A stretch of 64,000 nucleotides of DNA from Montifringilla adamsi (lineage: Eukaryota > Chordata > Aves > Passeriformes > Passeridae). Below the pieces are notes generated by a model. That model ran no database searches. It saw only the letters and a list, made by a program, of their open reading frames with translations, and was not told where the DNA came from. Both the position numbers and the translations under genes were made by a program. The number at the start of each line of letters is the position of its first letter. Within the stretch, counting starts at the first letter, position 1. Positions 1 through 9,684 of the stretch are shown here, in pieces. The stretch covers positions 3,113,679 to 3,177,678 of the forward strand of contig JAGGNK010010337.1 of NCBI GenBank assembly GCA_017590115.1, given 5' to 3'.

Positions 1-1389
1 CATATGTTCAGCAACAACCTTTCTGCGGGGACCCTCCCATAAAGCACTTGCCCCACAAACACAAGGTATTTGAAAAACATCAGTAAACAAACAAAAACAG
101 AGATGGAAAAGTGAGGTGCAAGCTGTATTCAGCACTCAAAAATGTGGCAACCATGATACTTTCAAAGACTACTACATGGAGATACGGAAGAATCAGTTTA
201 TACATCACTTATTCAATGGTTTATTTACTGATTTTAGGATAAGAGACAGCACTGCCCTAACAGGGTTTGCCACTATCAAGAAAACCTGATGAATATTTGG
301 AACAGAGAAAATCATTTGCAAAGATATGGATGAGCATAAATAGGAAGAACTGGAATGTAGCTTCCTAAATTACACTTCTTAAAATTTAAAGCAGTAAAGA
401 AAAAGAATCCGCATGTTTCAGTCAATTGGCAGCATTCACATGTGCTGTCAGTGTGGGCGTCTTCCCTAAATAGGCAAACAACCTAAAATGCAGAAAACTG
501 AGAAATTCTTGAAGCCAAGAAAACGCTTTTGTTGCTTGAGAGCCTCACAAAAGCTCACTCCAGCAGAGGACTCTGTTCACTCACACGCAACAAAGATGAC
601 TTCATGTTGCAAGAGGTGCAGAGAAGAACTACAGGAGAATCAAACAGATGGAGTCCTTCTCAAAGGGCTGCACAAAGAACTTGGCTTGCTTAGCTGAGCA
701 AAACAAGACTAAGAGGGAATGTGATTTCAGACAAGCATCTCATGTAAATAACCAAAGGGAAAACAGCAACCATTCAACTACAGGACAGCGGCCCAACCAC
801 AGAACAGCAAAAAACATTCTAAACCACAGCATGTCCATTTGGAAAGCTTCTATCCAACAGAAGTGGAGTTTTGGAAACTTTCAAACTCTTGTTAGGTGGA
901 AAGGGGAGAAAAAGTTACCTGGTTTTGTTATGAAGCTTGACCACCTTATAGACCTTTGTTTCACTTTATGATGTTTCAAACCTTTGTTTTAAAATATGAT
1001 GTTTCAAGTTTGTCCACAGTATTGAAAGAAGCAATAAACACATGGAAATAAATGGACCTAAGATTTCATAAGGCTTTTTACATCAGACAACTCATATCCA
1101 ATGTTTTATCTAATATTTCCATGACCTCTCTACCAGAAATCAGTTGTGTAAGTGGAGTTAGCCTGTATATATTTGTATAAAATGTTCAATTGAAGTTATT
1201 TGAAACCACAATAATACTTAATAAAACTTTTAATTTCATTAGAGAAATAATAAGATTTACAAGACCCATTAAGTGGCCAATGTGGCAAAACTACAATAGG
1301 CTGTATTAATTGTGGAAATTATCACAAGGGGGAAGGGTTACTTGGAACGTTCCTTCTGACACCCTTCAATAAAATAGTATCCAAGGAGT

Positions 1390-1764
1390 AACAAGGCACT
1401 TGTGAAATTTCTGTAGACGACACCAGACTGGAAATGTCACCAGTACAAAGAGGACTGGGTAGCTATCCAGGAATGTTGATGGGTTTTGAGAGCTGGAATG
1501 CCAGAAAATGGAATTTAATAGTACAACATGTGAAATCATGCGTTTAGGGACCGGTAACCTTCTCTGTAAGCTGAGAACTCATCACGTGGAAGCAACACAG
1601 CAGGAATGAACAGAGCAGTGAGGTATGGAAATCATCAGCTAAGGATACTGATGTTTACATGAGCCCAACAAGAGCTCAGTATGCTCGTGGAAGAAAAAAT
1701 GAGAAATTCCACTAGGCTCAGGAAGCCTCTGAGCTGAAATTAGAGAGGTTAGAGCAGTGCTGGG
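1390..1764 (+). repeat. Degraded CR1/LINE-like fragment
   Basis: The stretch resembles, in order and spacing, the end of the reverse-transcriptase region of CR1-type LINEs on the plus strand: a segment like 'gacaccagactgg', then 'atggaatttaatag', 'gtgaaatcatgcgtttaggga', and a following 'gtaagctgagaactcat'. It is decayed, with no open frame. The family assignment rests on recalled similarity; a repeat-library search would settle it. Confidence 0.5.
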
Positions 1765-2959
1765 GGAAGTATCACTGCTGAAGAGTTAAATACTGTATTC
1801 CATATCAGGAGGATCTTTGGTTTCAAGCAGTCCAACTGAACAGATTTATGTTAAAACACTGCTTTGTCTCCTCACAAAACTTTGCTTGGCTAAAGATGAC
1901 TGAGTTTATTAAACTGCTCAGTAAAATACACACGCCATTCCTTATTTCATTTCCTGCAGCAGTTCCAGCCCAAGGTAAAGAGCATTATTAGCACAAGTTA
2001 TGAACTGCACAGAACTCTAATTCAATGGATCAGAAATTAAAACTTTTGCAACTGCCTGACAAACAAGACAAGAGATGGTCTTCCAAACACAGCAGGTGGG
2101 AATTCAAGCTGTTCTAAAATCACACTAGTAAGTTTCTGGAAAAGTCAGAAAAACAAATTCCTACACCTAGAAGTTTATGTACCCATGTAAAGGATCTGTT
2201 TACAGTACATTTGCAGACTGAACACTTTAGAGTACCATCTCTGGCCTGTGCAACCAGCAGAACTTTTAGTCCTTCCTGTCAACACACTGGCCATAGATAA
2301 AGGGTGGCAGCTCCAAGTGTTATTGAGCTGCTCTCCAGTGCTTTGCTACTGCCTCCTCAAGAGTCAAGGGCTAAACTATCTGCCCAGCCCAGCACTGTCA
2401 GGAATTCTCTGGCTCAGACAAATGAAGATTGAATGCCTTTTTTCTCCTCTGTGGGTGAGAAAAGGACTTTTTAGGATCATCTGGAATTTTACTGAACAAA
2501 TATGCTACATGTGAGGCATTTGCTATACCTTCAGTCAATTGCTCCTTCACCCAGCCCAGTATGGTTTGGAAGTTTGACACTTACTAAAACCTCAAGTTAC
2601 CCAAAGATTTTGGGGTACACTCTGCAGGCATTTCAACCCTGGACAACTGTGGCACTGCTGTCATCAGTTATTGGGGCAGTACTTAACAACCTGGGAGTTC
2701 TGCACTGGAGCCATGAGATAGTCTGACCATTTTCCAGTCCTTTTCTGTTGGTTCCACTCAATTTGTCAGGCATTCAGATTTGCAAAGGAAAACGCAAAGA
2801 CATCACACATGACACATGACTCTATATCCAAGATGTACCAGAGTTTTACTCATTTGATTAAATCTCTACTTTTACATCGGTGTTTGTCTTTGTAAAAGCC
2901 TTATATCTGCGATGTTTGAAAGAAGCCCTCTTAGTTATCCTACTTTACTGCAACACGCC

Positions 2960-3582
2960 TGCATCTCATAGAATAAAAGCATCTCAATAAGCCGCACACT
3001 CCTGCTTGTAATTGCTCTCTGAACAAGAGACGCCACATGAAAGATCCCGACAGCCACCACCAGCCCTGGCAAGGCAACTTCATCCGCTCAGCCCCGTCTC
3101 CGGGAAGAGACACTGGAAGCCTTTCACTTGCAAAACTTCCCGGGGCTGCGTCCACAGCCACGAGCCATTTAAAATAACAAAACCACCATTCACCTTCCAC
3201 CTCGGCCGGCGCTCCGCAAGGCAGCGCTCCACCTGCCGCAAGCCTCACCGTAAATAGCGGGGAGGAGGGAGCAGCCAGCTCGCAAGCAAACACACAAAAA
3301 AACCCCCAAACAAACAGGGAATACTGAAGTGCCGCCTCCAAGGAAACCTGTTGCTGACCACCGCCGGAGCGCGGCTGGGGGATCCCGCATCCCGCCGCGC
3401 CCGGAGCCAACTTTCCCGCTGGCACGGCGGAGCCCGGTGCCGCCGTGGCTGGCACGGATCACTAATGAGCCCGCGGACGTGCGGGGTCGGTGCGGGGGCG
3501 GCCGCGCTGAGCCCGGGCCGGGCCGGGGCCGCGCCGCCAGCGCCCCCCGGCCCTGGGCGGTCGGCGCGGGGCCGGGAGCGGT
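2960..3582. promoter_or_regulatory. CpG-rich block, possible alternative PLEKHA7 promoter
   Basis: GC and CpG content rise from about 2960 and are very high from 3190 to 3582, unlike the AT-rich DNA to the left. On the minus strand a good splice donor occurs at 3249/3248 (exon ACG, intron GTGAGG). A non-coding first exon starting in this block and feeding downstream PLEKHA7 exons is therefore possible, but this is inference. The reading frames here are GC-driven and look non-coding. The right edge is the first copy of a 60-bp direct repeat followed by a G tract, so the block may really adjoin exon 3. Confidence 0.5.
3523..3582 (+). repeat. 60-bp exact direct repeat, copy 1
   Basis: It is identical base for base to 6777-6836 (offset 3254). 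The flanking bases differ on both sides, so the match is exactly bounded. It is GC-rich and immediately followed by a G21 run. Copy 2 is intronic sequence beginning six bases downstream of the PLEKHA7 exon 3 boundary. Confidence 0.95.
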
Positions 3583-3603
3583 GGGGGGGGGGGGGGGGGG
3601 GGG
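3583..3603 (+). repeat. G21 homopolymer
   Basis: An uninterrupted run of 21 G directly follows repeat copy 1. Such runs form G-quadruplexes and are error-prone in sequencing and assembly, which makes this a suspicious junction. Confidence 0.95.
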
Positions 3604-4577
3604 ACTGCAGGAGTGGCTTCTGTCAGAAGCTCCCAGAAGCTTCCCTTACATCCAACAGAGGCAATGCCATCCAGCTCCAGGATGGAATCAATGCTTGCCA
3701 ATGTATTGGATAAGGGATTTTAAAAGGGAGAAAAGTTAGCAGGAATTGGGACCAGAGAGTGGGTGAGATGAGTGAGAAGATGTGAGAGGAACAGCCCTGC
3801 AGACACCAGGGTCAGTGCAGAAGGAGAGGGAGGAGGTGTTCCAGGCACAGGAGCTGAGATTCTCCTGCAGCCTGTGGTGCAGCCCGTGGAGATCCACAGG
3901 GATGCAGAGATCCACCTGCAGCCCGTGGACTCCATTCCAGAGCAAGTGGATGCCTGAGGGAGGCTGTGATCCCATGGGAAGCCCATGCTGGGGCAGGGAC
4001 CTGCAAACCCAGGGAGAGAGGAGCTCGTGGGGTGGAGTAGGATTGCTGGCAGGAATTGTGACCCTGGGGGGACCCACTCTGGAGCAGCCTGTTCCTGAAG
4101 GAAGGACCACACCCCATGGAAGGGACCTGCACTGGAGCAGCACATGCAGCCCATGGGAAGAGACTTAGTTGGAGAAGTTGATGGAGAACTGTCTTCCACG
4201 GGAGGGACCCAAAGATGGAGCAGTGTGAAGAGTCCTCCCACTGAGGAGGAGGAGTGGCAGAGCAAACATGTGATGAACTGACCAACAGCCTCCATTCCCC
4301 ATCTCTCTGTGCTACTGAGAATCAGGAATAAAATTGCAAGAATGGGGGTAGGGGAAGGTGTTTTTAAGATTTGATTTTATTTCTCAATATACTATTCTGA
4401 TTAGATCGTTAATAAACTAAATTAATTTCCCCAAGCTGAGTCTCTTGCCCGTGACAGTAACTGGTGAGGGATCTGTCCCACAAGCCTTTCATTATATTTT
4501 CTCTCCCTTGACCGTTTGAGGAGGAGGAGTCACAGAGCAGCTTTGGAGGGCACCTGATATCCGTGTCAACCCACCAC
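3604..4577 (+). mobile_element. Avian LTR-type interspersed repeat
   Basis: I recognise this as a common passerine interspersed repeat. It has a run of imperfect 30-40 bp modules containing variants of 'gcagcccgtggagatccac' and 'cccatgggaag', then an AATAAA-containing stretch near 4330-4420, 'cccgtgacagtaactggtgag' and an end at 'gtcaacccaccaca', the CA terminus expected of an LTR. No open frame is retained. Assignment to an endogenous retrovirus LTR class is from memory; the family name is not determined. The left boundary is obscured by the G tract. Confidence 0.6.
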
Positions 4578-5804
4578 AGAAGCCCTAACAATTCTGAGTC
4601 ATTCTGCTTAGGTGTGAGTTACCGCACAACTTGCAATAAAGTCAGTCCTAGTGCAATTCCAAATCAATCAGATACAAGTTACTTAGTGTCATTGCGTGTT
4701 TAGGTCTGTGCAGAAGGGATTAAGACCACCTCTTGCTCTGGAGTCACACATTGCCATTATGCTCTGGAGCAGATCTTCTGTGCTGCATCAGCTGCAAGAA
4801 CTCATTCCATTTAGCTTCTAACTCCACCATGACAAAATAGGCTTATCCACGTCAAATGAATAGTAACTTCATCGAATAAACATTATTGGGGTTTGGATTT
4901 CAAGTCCTAAAAGCATCTGTGCTGTGTCAAACTAAATGTCTGTTTAGCTTCATATTCTGTCTCGTGCCCAACAGGAGCAGGTGCCAGGAAAGCGCAGGAG
5001 CCAGACAGTGCAGGCAGCTCCCCAGCTTCTTGTCTTAGCTCCAGTACCTACATCCAGGGCTTGCCTGCAGAGCCTGAGGGCTCAGAAAGCTCTTGCTCAA
5101 GGTGTTGTTTCCATCTCTAACTCCTAATGGATCTTTTCAGTGAACCTGTCCGGACTAGAACCCACATAACTTCTATCATCCAGCAGTAGCAGAGTGTTGC
5201 TAATGCTCACCTTACCTGAGCTGTGTATGAAGAATCACCTTCTTTTGCTTGTTGTGAACCCAGATCCCATTTCATTGATTTTCTTCCGTTGTTGCAATGA
5301 AAGAGACTGGGGTCACCAGTGCAGCCTCCTGCAGTGTCAGCATTGATTTTAGACCAGGTGGCCCAAGCCTTTGTCCAGGTAAGGATGTGAAAATACTCCA
5401 AGGACAGAAATTCAACAGCCTCTCTTAGCAACTAGTTCCCATATGCCTGTGGTGAAAATACTTCCATTATATCAAGTTAGAAACTCCCTGTTTCAATTTG
5501 TCACCGTTGTCATGTGACCAAATCTTGAGTTGATGCATCATGGTGCCTGAGGCATTAGCACCTTATCACATACTCCTGCAAGTTACAGAGAAGTGCGTTA
5601 CTGAAAAAGCATATTTTCTGACTGTAACTTGCAGAGCTCTATTCCAAAATTAAGATCAAGATGAAAACTTAGTCTAGATTCATGAAAGTTCACAAGCTGA
5701 CTTGTGTTGGCCTCATCAGGATGTACGTTTGTGATTTAGAGCCCTGGAGGAAGAATGCCTTCAGGCATCATTCATTAATAAGATTACCAGATTCTTCTGG
5801 TTTT

Positions 5805-5926
5805 TCTGTTCTTTTTGTTTGTTTGTTTGTTTTGTTTTGTTTTTTTGGTTGTTTTTTGTTTTTGTTTTGGTTTTTTGTTTTGGTTTTGTTTTTTGTTTGT
5901 TTTTGGTTTTTGTTTTTTTTTTTCCA
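5805..5926 (+). repeat. T/G low-complexity (GTTTT)n-like tract
   Basis: About 120 bases made almost only of T and G in GTTT, GTTTT and longer T runs, ending in a T12 run before 'ccaggctc'. Apparent reading frames across it (poly-Phe/Val/Leu, or Lys/Thr on the other strand) are artefacts of composition. Confidence 0.9.
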
Positions 5927-6343
5927 GGCTCTAGTTCCAGTCCTCCCTGGCTGATATCAGACATTTTTCTATTACCTATCATTCATTGCACTCTAGAGGC
6001 ACTGTGGAAGAAGCTATTTGGGGTAAAATTAGGACTTTGAGGCAACAATATCAGGAACTCAGCTAAAGGAAGTGAAATATGGTCTTCAACAAGGGTCTAA
6101 TAAAAGCTAGGATATTTGAGGCTCCCTTTGTTGATAACTGGGTAATTCAAGGAGGGATCATGAGGTCCCTGAATACTCCAAGTTTGAACCCACATTTGAC
6201 AGCTTTATAGGAATGTGTCACTAATGTTACGTGCTCTGTCTGCCTCCTCTGGGAACACTTTTTTTGATGACTTCATTAAATTGGGAGAGCAGCGATACAT
6301 TTTAAAGAATGCCAAAATCTGTTTCCGCACTTTCATTGAAACA

Positions 6344-6640
6344 GAGAATCACAGAATGATTTGGGCTGGAAGGGATCTTAAAGACCACCTCCTTCCAATC
6401 CCCCTGGGGGACAGGGACACCTTTCTCTAGACCAGGTTGCTCACAGCCCCTTCCAGACTGGCCTTGAACACTGCCAGGGATGGGGCATCCACAGCTTCTC
6501 TGGGCAACCTGTGCCAGTGACTCAGCACCTTCACAGTAAAGAATTTAATCCTAATATATATTCCAGACCTGTTCTCTTTCAGTATAAAACTATTACCCTT
6601 TTCCTACCACTACATGCCCTTGCAATTTCCAGAATAAACT
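6344..6640 (-). mobile_element. CR1 LINE 3' fragment
   Basis: The block starts with 'gaatcacagaatgatttggg' and continues with 'ggaagggatcttaaagacca', 'ctggccttgaacactgccag' and 'gggcatccacagcttctctg'. This is the reverse complement of the conserved 3' end of CR1, so the element lies on the minus strand. It is 5'-truncated, as most CR1 copies are. The left end is clear; the right end fades near 6640. Confidence 0.88.
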
Positions 6641-6776
6641 CCATGAATATGGACATCGTTTCTACCTCATCCCTTTCTTTTCAGCCCTTACCCTGACAAG
6701 CCAGCTTCACCCTGGCAGTGGCAACATCCAAATACTCTCATTTCCTCTTTTTTCCACTTCCATTACACACCCCCCC

Positions 6777-6836
6777 CCGGGGCCGCGCCGCCAGCGCCCC
6801 CCGGCCCTGGGCGGTCGGCGCGGGGCCGGGAGCGGT
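6777..6836 (+). repeat. 60-bp exact direct repeat, copy 2 (PLEKHA7 intron 3 start)
   Basis: Identical to 3523-3582. On the minus strand it begins at the seventh base of PLEKHA7 intron 3, right after the donor GTGAGT. It is preceded on the plus strand by a C9 run (6770-6778, overlapping the repeat by two bases), the mirror of the G21 run after copy 1. Confidence 0.95.
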
Positions 6837-6842
6837 ACTCAC

Positions 6843-6900
6843 TCGATGAAGTAGCTGGCGCCCTCCTCCGAGAACCCCTCCTCCCATCCGCGGGGCAGGT
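6843..6900 (-). CDS. PLEKHA7: PLEKHA7 exon 3
   Basis: 58 bases. The acceptor is 'ccttgcag'; the donor is CGA|GTGAGT. It encodes 'DLPRGWEEGFSEEGASYFI', the first half of WW2. The intron downstream enters the second copy of the 60-bp repeat within six bases. Confidence 0.93.
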
Positions 6901-7277
6901 CTGCAAGGCACGGGGGACGGGGAAAGAGAGAGAGAGAGAGAGCGGGAAGGAGGGGTGAGAACTTCGCCCCCGAGCCTCCCGGCGGCGGGGCGGGGGCGAG
7001 GAGGGGGCGCCGCGGGCACCCACCTGAGCGGATCATGTGGCCGGAGTTGACGGGCTCGCCGGTGCGCGGATGCAGCCAAGTGGTGCTGCGGGTCAGGTCG
7101 CTGCGAGGGAGAAGCGGAAAACATGCACCTGTTAGCGAGGGCGGCGGCGGCGGGGCCGCGCTGCCCCCGCGCCCCTCCCGCGGCTCCCCCTTACTCGATG
7201 AAGAAGACGCGCCCGTCCCTGCAGACGCCGTAGGACCAGTGCTCAGGTAGAGTGTCCCGCCCCACCGCCGCCGCCAT
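6843..7277 (-). CDS. PLEKHA7: PLEKHA7 coding exons 1-3 (5' end of gene): pleckstrin homology domain-containing family A member 7
   Basis: Joining 7277-7195, 7100-7024 and 6900-6843 on the minus strand gives one open frame of 72 residues starting MAAAVGRDTLPEHWSYGVCR and ending in GASYFI plus two bases of an Asp codon. WW1 covers about residues 9-42 with signature tryptophans in 'EHW' and 'TTWLHPR'; WW2 starts at 'LPRGWEEGF' and continues in exon 4, outside the window or lost from the assembly. All splice sites are GT-AG. The start ATG has A at -3 and G at +4 and matches the family N-terminus. PLEKHA7 is a cytoplasmic adherens-junction protein that binds p120-catenin and PDZD11 and links junctions to microtubule minus ends through CAMSAP3. 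The rest of the gene (PH domain, coiled coils) lies to the left. Identification is very sure from sequence and from synteny with RPS13 and PIK3C2A. Confidence 0.95.
7024..7100 (-). CDS. PLEKHA7: PLEKHA7 exon 2
   Basis: 77 bases. The acceptor is 'ctccctcgcag'; the donor is TCAG|GTGGGT. It encodes the end of WW1 ('DLTRSTTWLHPR') and the conserved linker 'TGEPVNSGHMIRS'. The following intron is 123 bp and contains a short (GA)n run on the minus-strand complement (6930-6943). Confidence 0.94.
7195..7277 (-). CDS. PLEKHA7: PLEKHA7 exon 1 (coding part)
   Basis: 83 coding bases from the ATG at 7277 encode 27 residues plus GA of the next codon: start, most of WW1, ending 'RDGRVFFI'. The donor is GA|GTAAGG. 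The following intron is 94 bp. Confidence 0.94.
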
Positions 7278-7325
7278 GTTCGCCGTGCGCGCCGCCGGCC
7301 GGGGCGGGGGTGCGGGCGGGCATGT
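7278..7325 (-). promoter_or_regulatory. PLEKHA7: PLEKHA7 5' UTR / CpG-island promoter core
   Basis: GC-rich, CpG-dense sequence directly upstream of the start codon, with GGGGCGGGG-type Sp1/KLF-like boxes near 7303-7320 on the plus strand. No TATA box is evident. The CpG density stops abruptly at about 7322, so either the promoter is short or the next CpG block (8226 onward) is part of it. The start of transcription cannot be placed from sequence alone. Confidence 0.6.
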
Positions 7326-8225
7326 TTCCCTGCACTTTTTCAACCCTTCATATATATGCTATCACTTTTCAACAAAACATGGCGCAGGAATCTGCAAGTA
7401 ATGCTGTAGATACTAGATGAGAATCACCACCACAAAAAAAAAAAAAAAAAAAAGTATCATTTCCTTCAGTCGCAATTAGATCCAGTGTCTAGAAGGTTAG
7501 AGAATCACAGCTGGATTTCAGCATGGTGTGTACTCTAATGATCTATTTCCTATTTTTCAGAGAATTCAATACAATTGAATTTGATGATCTTAGAGGGCAA
7601 AAGCTGCTGCTATTTCAGGAAGCTTAAATGAGGTACAATGCATAGAAAACCTGCTAGTTATGACTTTTTCATCCTGACCTGTATATTTTATAAAGCATAA
7701 GCACCACTTTTTAAAAGTGCGAGGCCAGACAGAGGCAGAGCATTTGCAGAGTAATGAATCTGAATTATTAAATCCTGGTTAAGAAAGCTTCTAAGCCATA
7801 ATGCAAACCATGTATTACGCCCTTTAGCTGCAAAACATGTATTATGCCTTTTAGCATGATTTTCCAGCTCTGCTTGGAACAGCTGAGAATTAAAATCATG
7901 AAAGGTTTCATGGTGAGACAGATTAATTTGCAAGACAATTTCAGAGCAGTTCATTGTCTGATTATACTGAAATATAGGTTGTGCAACCACATTGTTCTTC
8001 AGGATTGTGCAGTGTGATTCCCTTTTAGCAGGGGTAAGTGCTTAAGACACCAGAAATTAATACAGTGATTCTTAGAGGTAGAATAATGTATTAATCAGAC
8101 AATAGGGGAAATAGGGAAGAGATCTTGGAGACTTTAGGCAAATCCACATTCCTGGAAAATTTCCAATGCCGTTACTCTAAAACTGCAACACTTTTTCAGA
8201 TTATGGAAGAACTACACTAAGGAAT
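7326..8225. other. AT-rich spacer between two CpG blocks
   Basis: I see no gene here. An A20 run sits at 7434-7453. The change in base composition at both ends (about 7322 and 8226) is abrupt. Confidence 0.6.
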
Positions 8226-8560
8226 CACTGGTATCCCGCAAGCGCTGCCGGCCCCGGCGCCGCGGCTCCCCCCGGGCACCCCCGCGGCGCGGCGGGAGCC
8301 GCACATCCCCGCAGGGACTCTCCGCCCGCTGCAGGGACCGGGACTGTCCCGTGCCCCGCTCCCGGAGCCCTGGGAGCCGCGCCCGGAGCGGGGGATGTGC
8401 AGGTGTGAGCGCACCTGGCTGCCGCCGTGCCCCGGGGACGCGCTCGCCGCGGCGCCAGGTGAGGAGGGACAGCCAGGCCGCGGGGACTTTGAACCTCGGG
8501 CACAGGGTACGGGGCACCGAGGTTAAAATATCCCACAGAGGCAGCGGCCGGCCGACAAAG
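8226..8560 (+). promoter_or_regulatory. CpG island with plus-strand splice donors (possible divergent transcript)
   Basis: Very high GC and CpG density begins sharply at 8226 and fades after about 8560, with moderate GC to about 8950. On the plus strand there are two good donor-like sites, CAG|GTGTGAG at 8402/8403 and CCAG|GTGAGG at 8458/8459. This is about 950 bp upstream of the PLEKHA7 start codon, so it may be an upstream promoter for PLEKHA7 or the source of a divergent non-coding RNA. Reading frames across it on both strands look like GC artefacts with no recognisable domain. Confidence 0.5.
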
Positions 8561-9659
8561 AAGAGCTTCACCGGCATCGGGAGGGACCTGTGCCAGACGC
8601 TGTGTTCATCCATGACCCAGAACAGGCAGGAGGGTAACGCGACAGAGCCCGCTCGGTGCATTTCAGTGGGGCTGGGCTGGCTCCCAGTCAGCCCAAAACC
8701 CTTCCTGGTGCTGCTGTGTGTGTGGGGATGCTCCAGCTAGAGTTAAGTGCGCCAGTCACTCAGAATGTGGTTTAGGGACGGAGTGGATGGGACGAGCAAG
8801 GAGCGGTGTGCCCTACAGCAGAGCCCGTAGGTCTCTTACTCTCATCCTAGCGCCAGCCAGCAGAGCGAGGATGGGTGCCAGGTGCCGAGTCCTGGCCAGT
8901 GCCTCGGCTTGGCCGGAGTGCGAGTTGCAGCAGGACTGACAGTGCCAAGGGGTTCAGGGTGCAGAAATGCCTCTTTCAATGAGGGGCAGCGGTGGCGGAG
9001 CCAAGCACGGCTCTGTGGGGTTCTTGCTGGTCTGATACTGGAGAAGACAGAGGGATCAAAAAGGCAGGAAATGGGACATTCGCAGGCTTGGCGTGAAAGG
9101 AGAGTGTTAAACGGGAAAGACAGGCTGCAAGGAAGGGTGGGAAAGGGTAGGTGGGTCTGACTGGGGTCAGGTTCGTAAGGAAAAACAGAGGAGACCAACT
9201 GAGGACACGGCTGTGGAGCAGAACGTCAGCATGCAGTAGGAGAGTGTAAGAGGGCAGAGTGCTGCAGTACAAGGAAAATGATAACGTTTGCTTTTCCTTC
9301 TAAATAACCAAAATAAATCATCAGAAGAAAGTAGGAGGCAAAAAAAGCAGCATCAGACAGGAGAGAGAGGGAGCTTTGCTTTATTTCACGCCAGTTTCAG
9401 ACAACATTGCAGGTCTGGTGCATCAGCATCGCTTTGTGTAGACTTCTCTTTTTGACCACTAGTGGAGAATATACTATACTGTATATGTACACTAAACATA
9501 CACACTCTACTAGTGTCATCTAACAACCAGGAATGGTTATTAACAATCCACAGAATTTTAGTTTATCCACAGTTAGAAAGCAGGAGAGAGTATCTTGTAG
9601 CCCTTTATCCTAAGTCAGAATTTTGATTAAAACTTCTAATACTAAACTCCCATGCTGCC

Positions 9660-9684
9660 TTTTTTTTTTTTTTTTTTTTTTTTT
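9660..9684 (+). repeat. T25 homopolymer
   Basis: An uninterrupted run of 25 T in intergenic DNA. No element with a matching tail is recognised beside it. Confidence 0.9.

Larger units (their letters stand above)
1..6842 (-). other. PLEKHA7: PLEKHA7 intron 3 (partial, as assembled)
   Basis: Everything left of the exon 3 donor at 6842 is intron in this assembly. I saw no sequence matching the next expected PLEKHA7 exon, which should complete WW2. Positions 1-1389, 1765-2950 and 4578-5800 are ordinary AT-rich DNA with short chance reading frames in which I recognise nothing. The rest holds the repeats and CpG block listed separately. The stretch 3583-6776 may be misplaced or may be a real insertion, because it is bounded by a 60-bp exact direct repeat. 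Confidence 0.7.

Noticed and set aside
2940..3739. Frames of 120-171 codons in the CpG block of PLEKHA7 intron 3
   Set aside because: GC-driven and partly built from the poly-G run (poly-Gly/Pro); no domain recognised.
3720..4295. Frames of up to 191 codons at 3720-4295
   Set aside because: They lie wholly inside the LTR-like interspersed repeat and reflect its GC-rich modules.
5682..6040. Phe/Val-rich frames resembling membrane segments
   Set aside because: Produced by the T/G low-complexity tract at 5805-5926.
8212..8740. Frames of 103-149 codons on both strands in the CpG island upstream of PLEKHA7
   Set aside because: Arg/Pro/Gly/Ala-rich translations in several overlapping frames are a CpG-island artefact; no family recognised.
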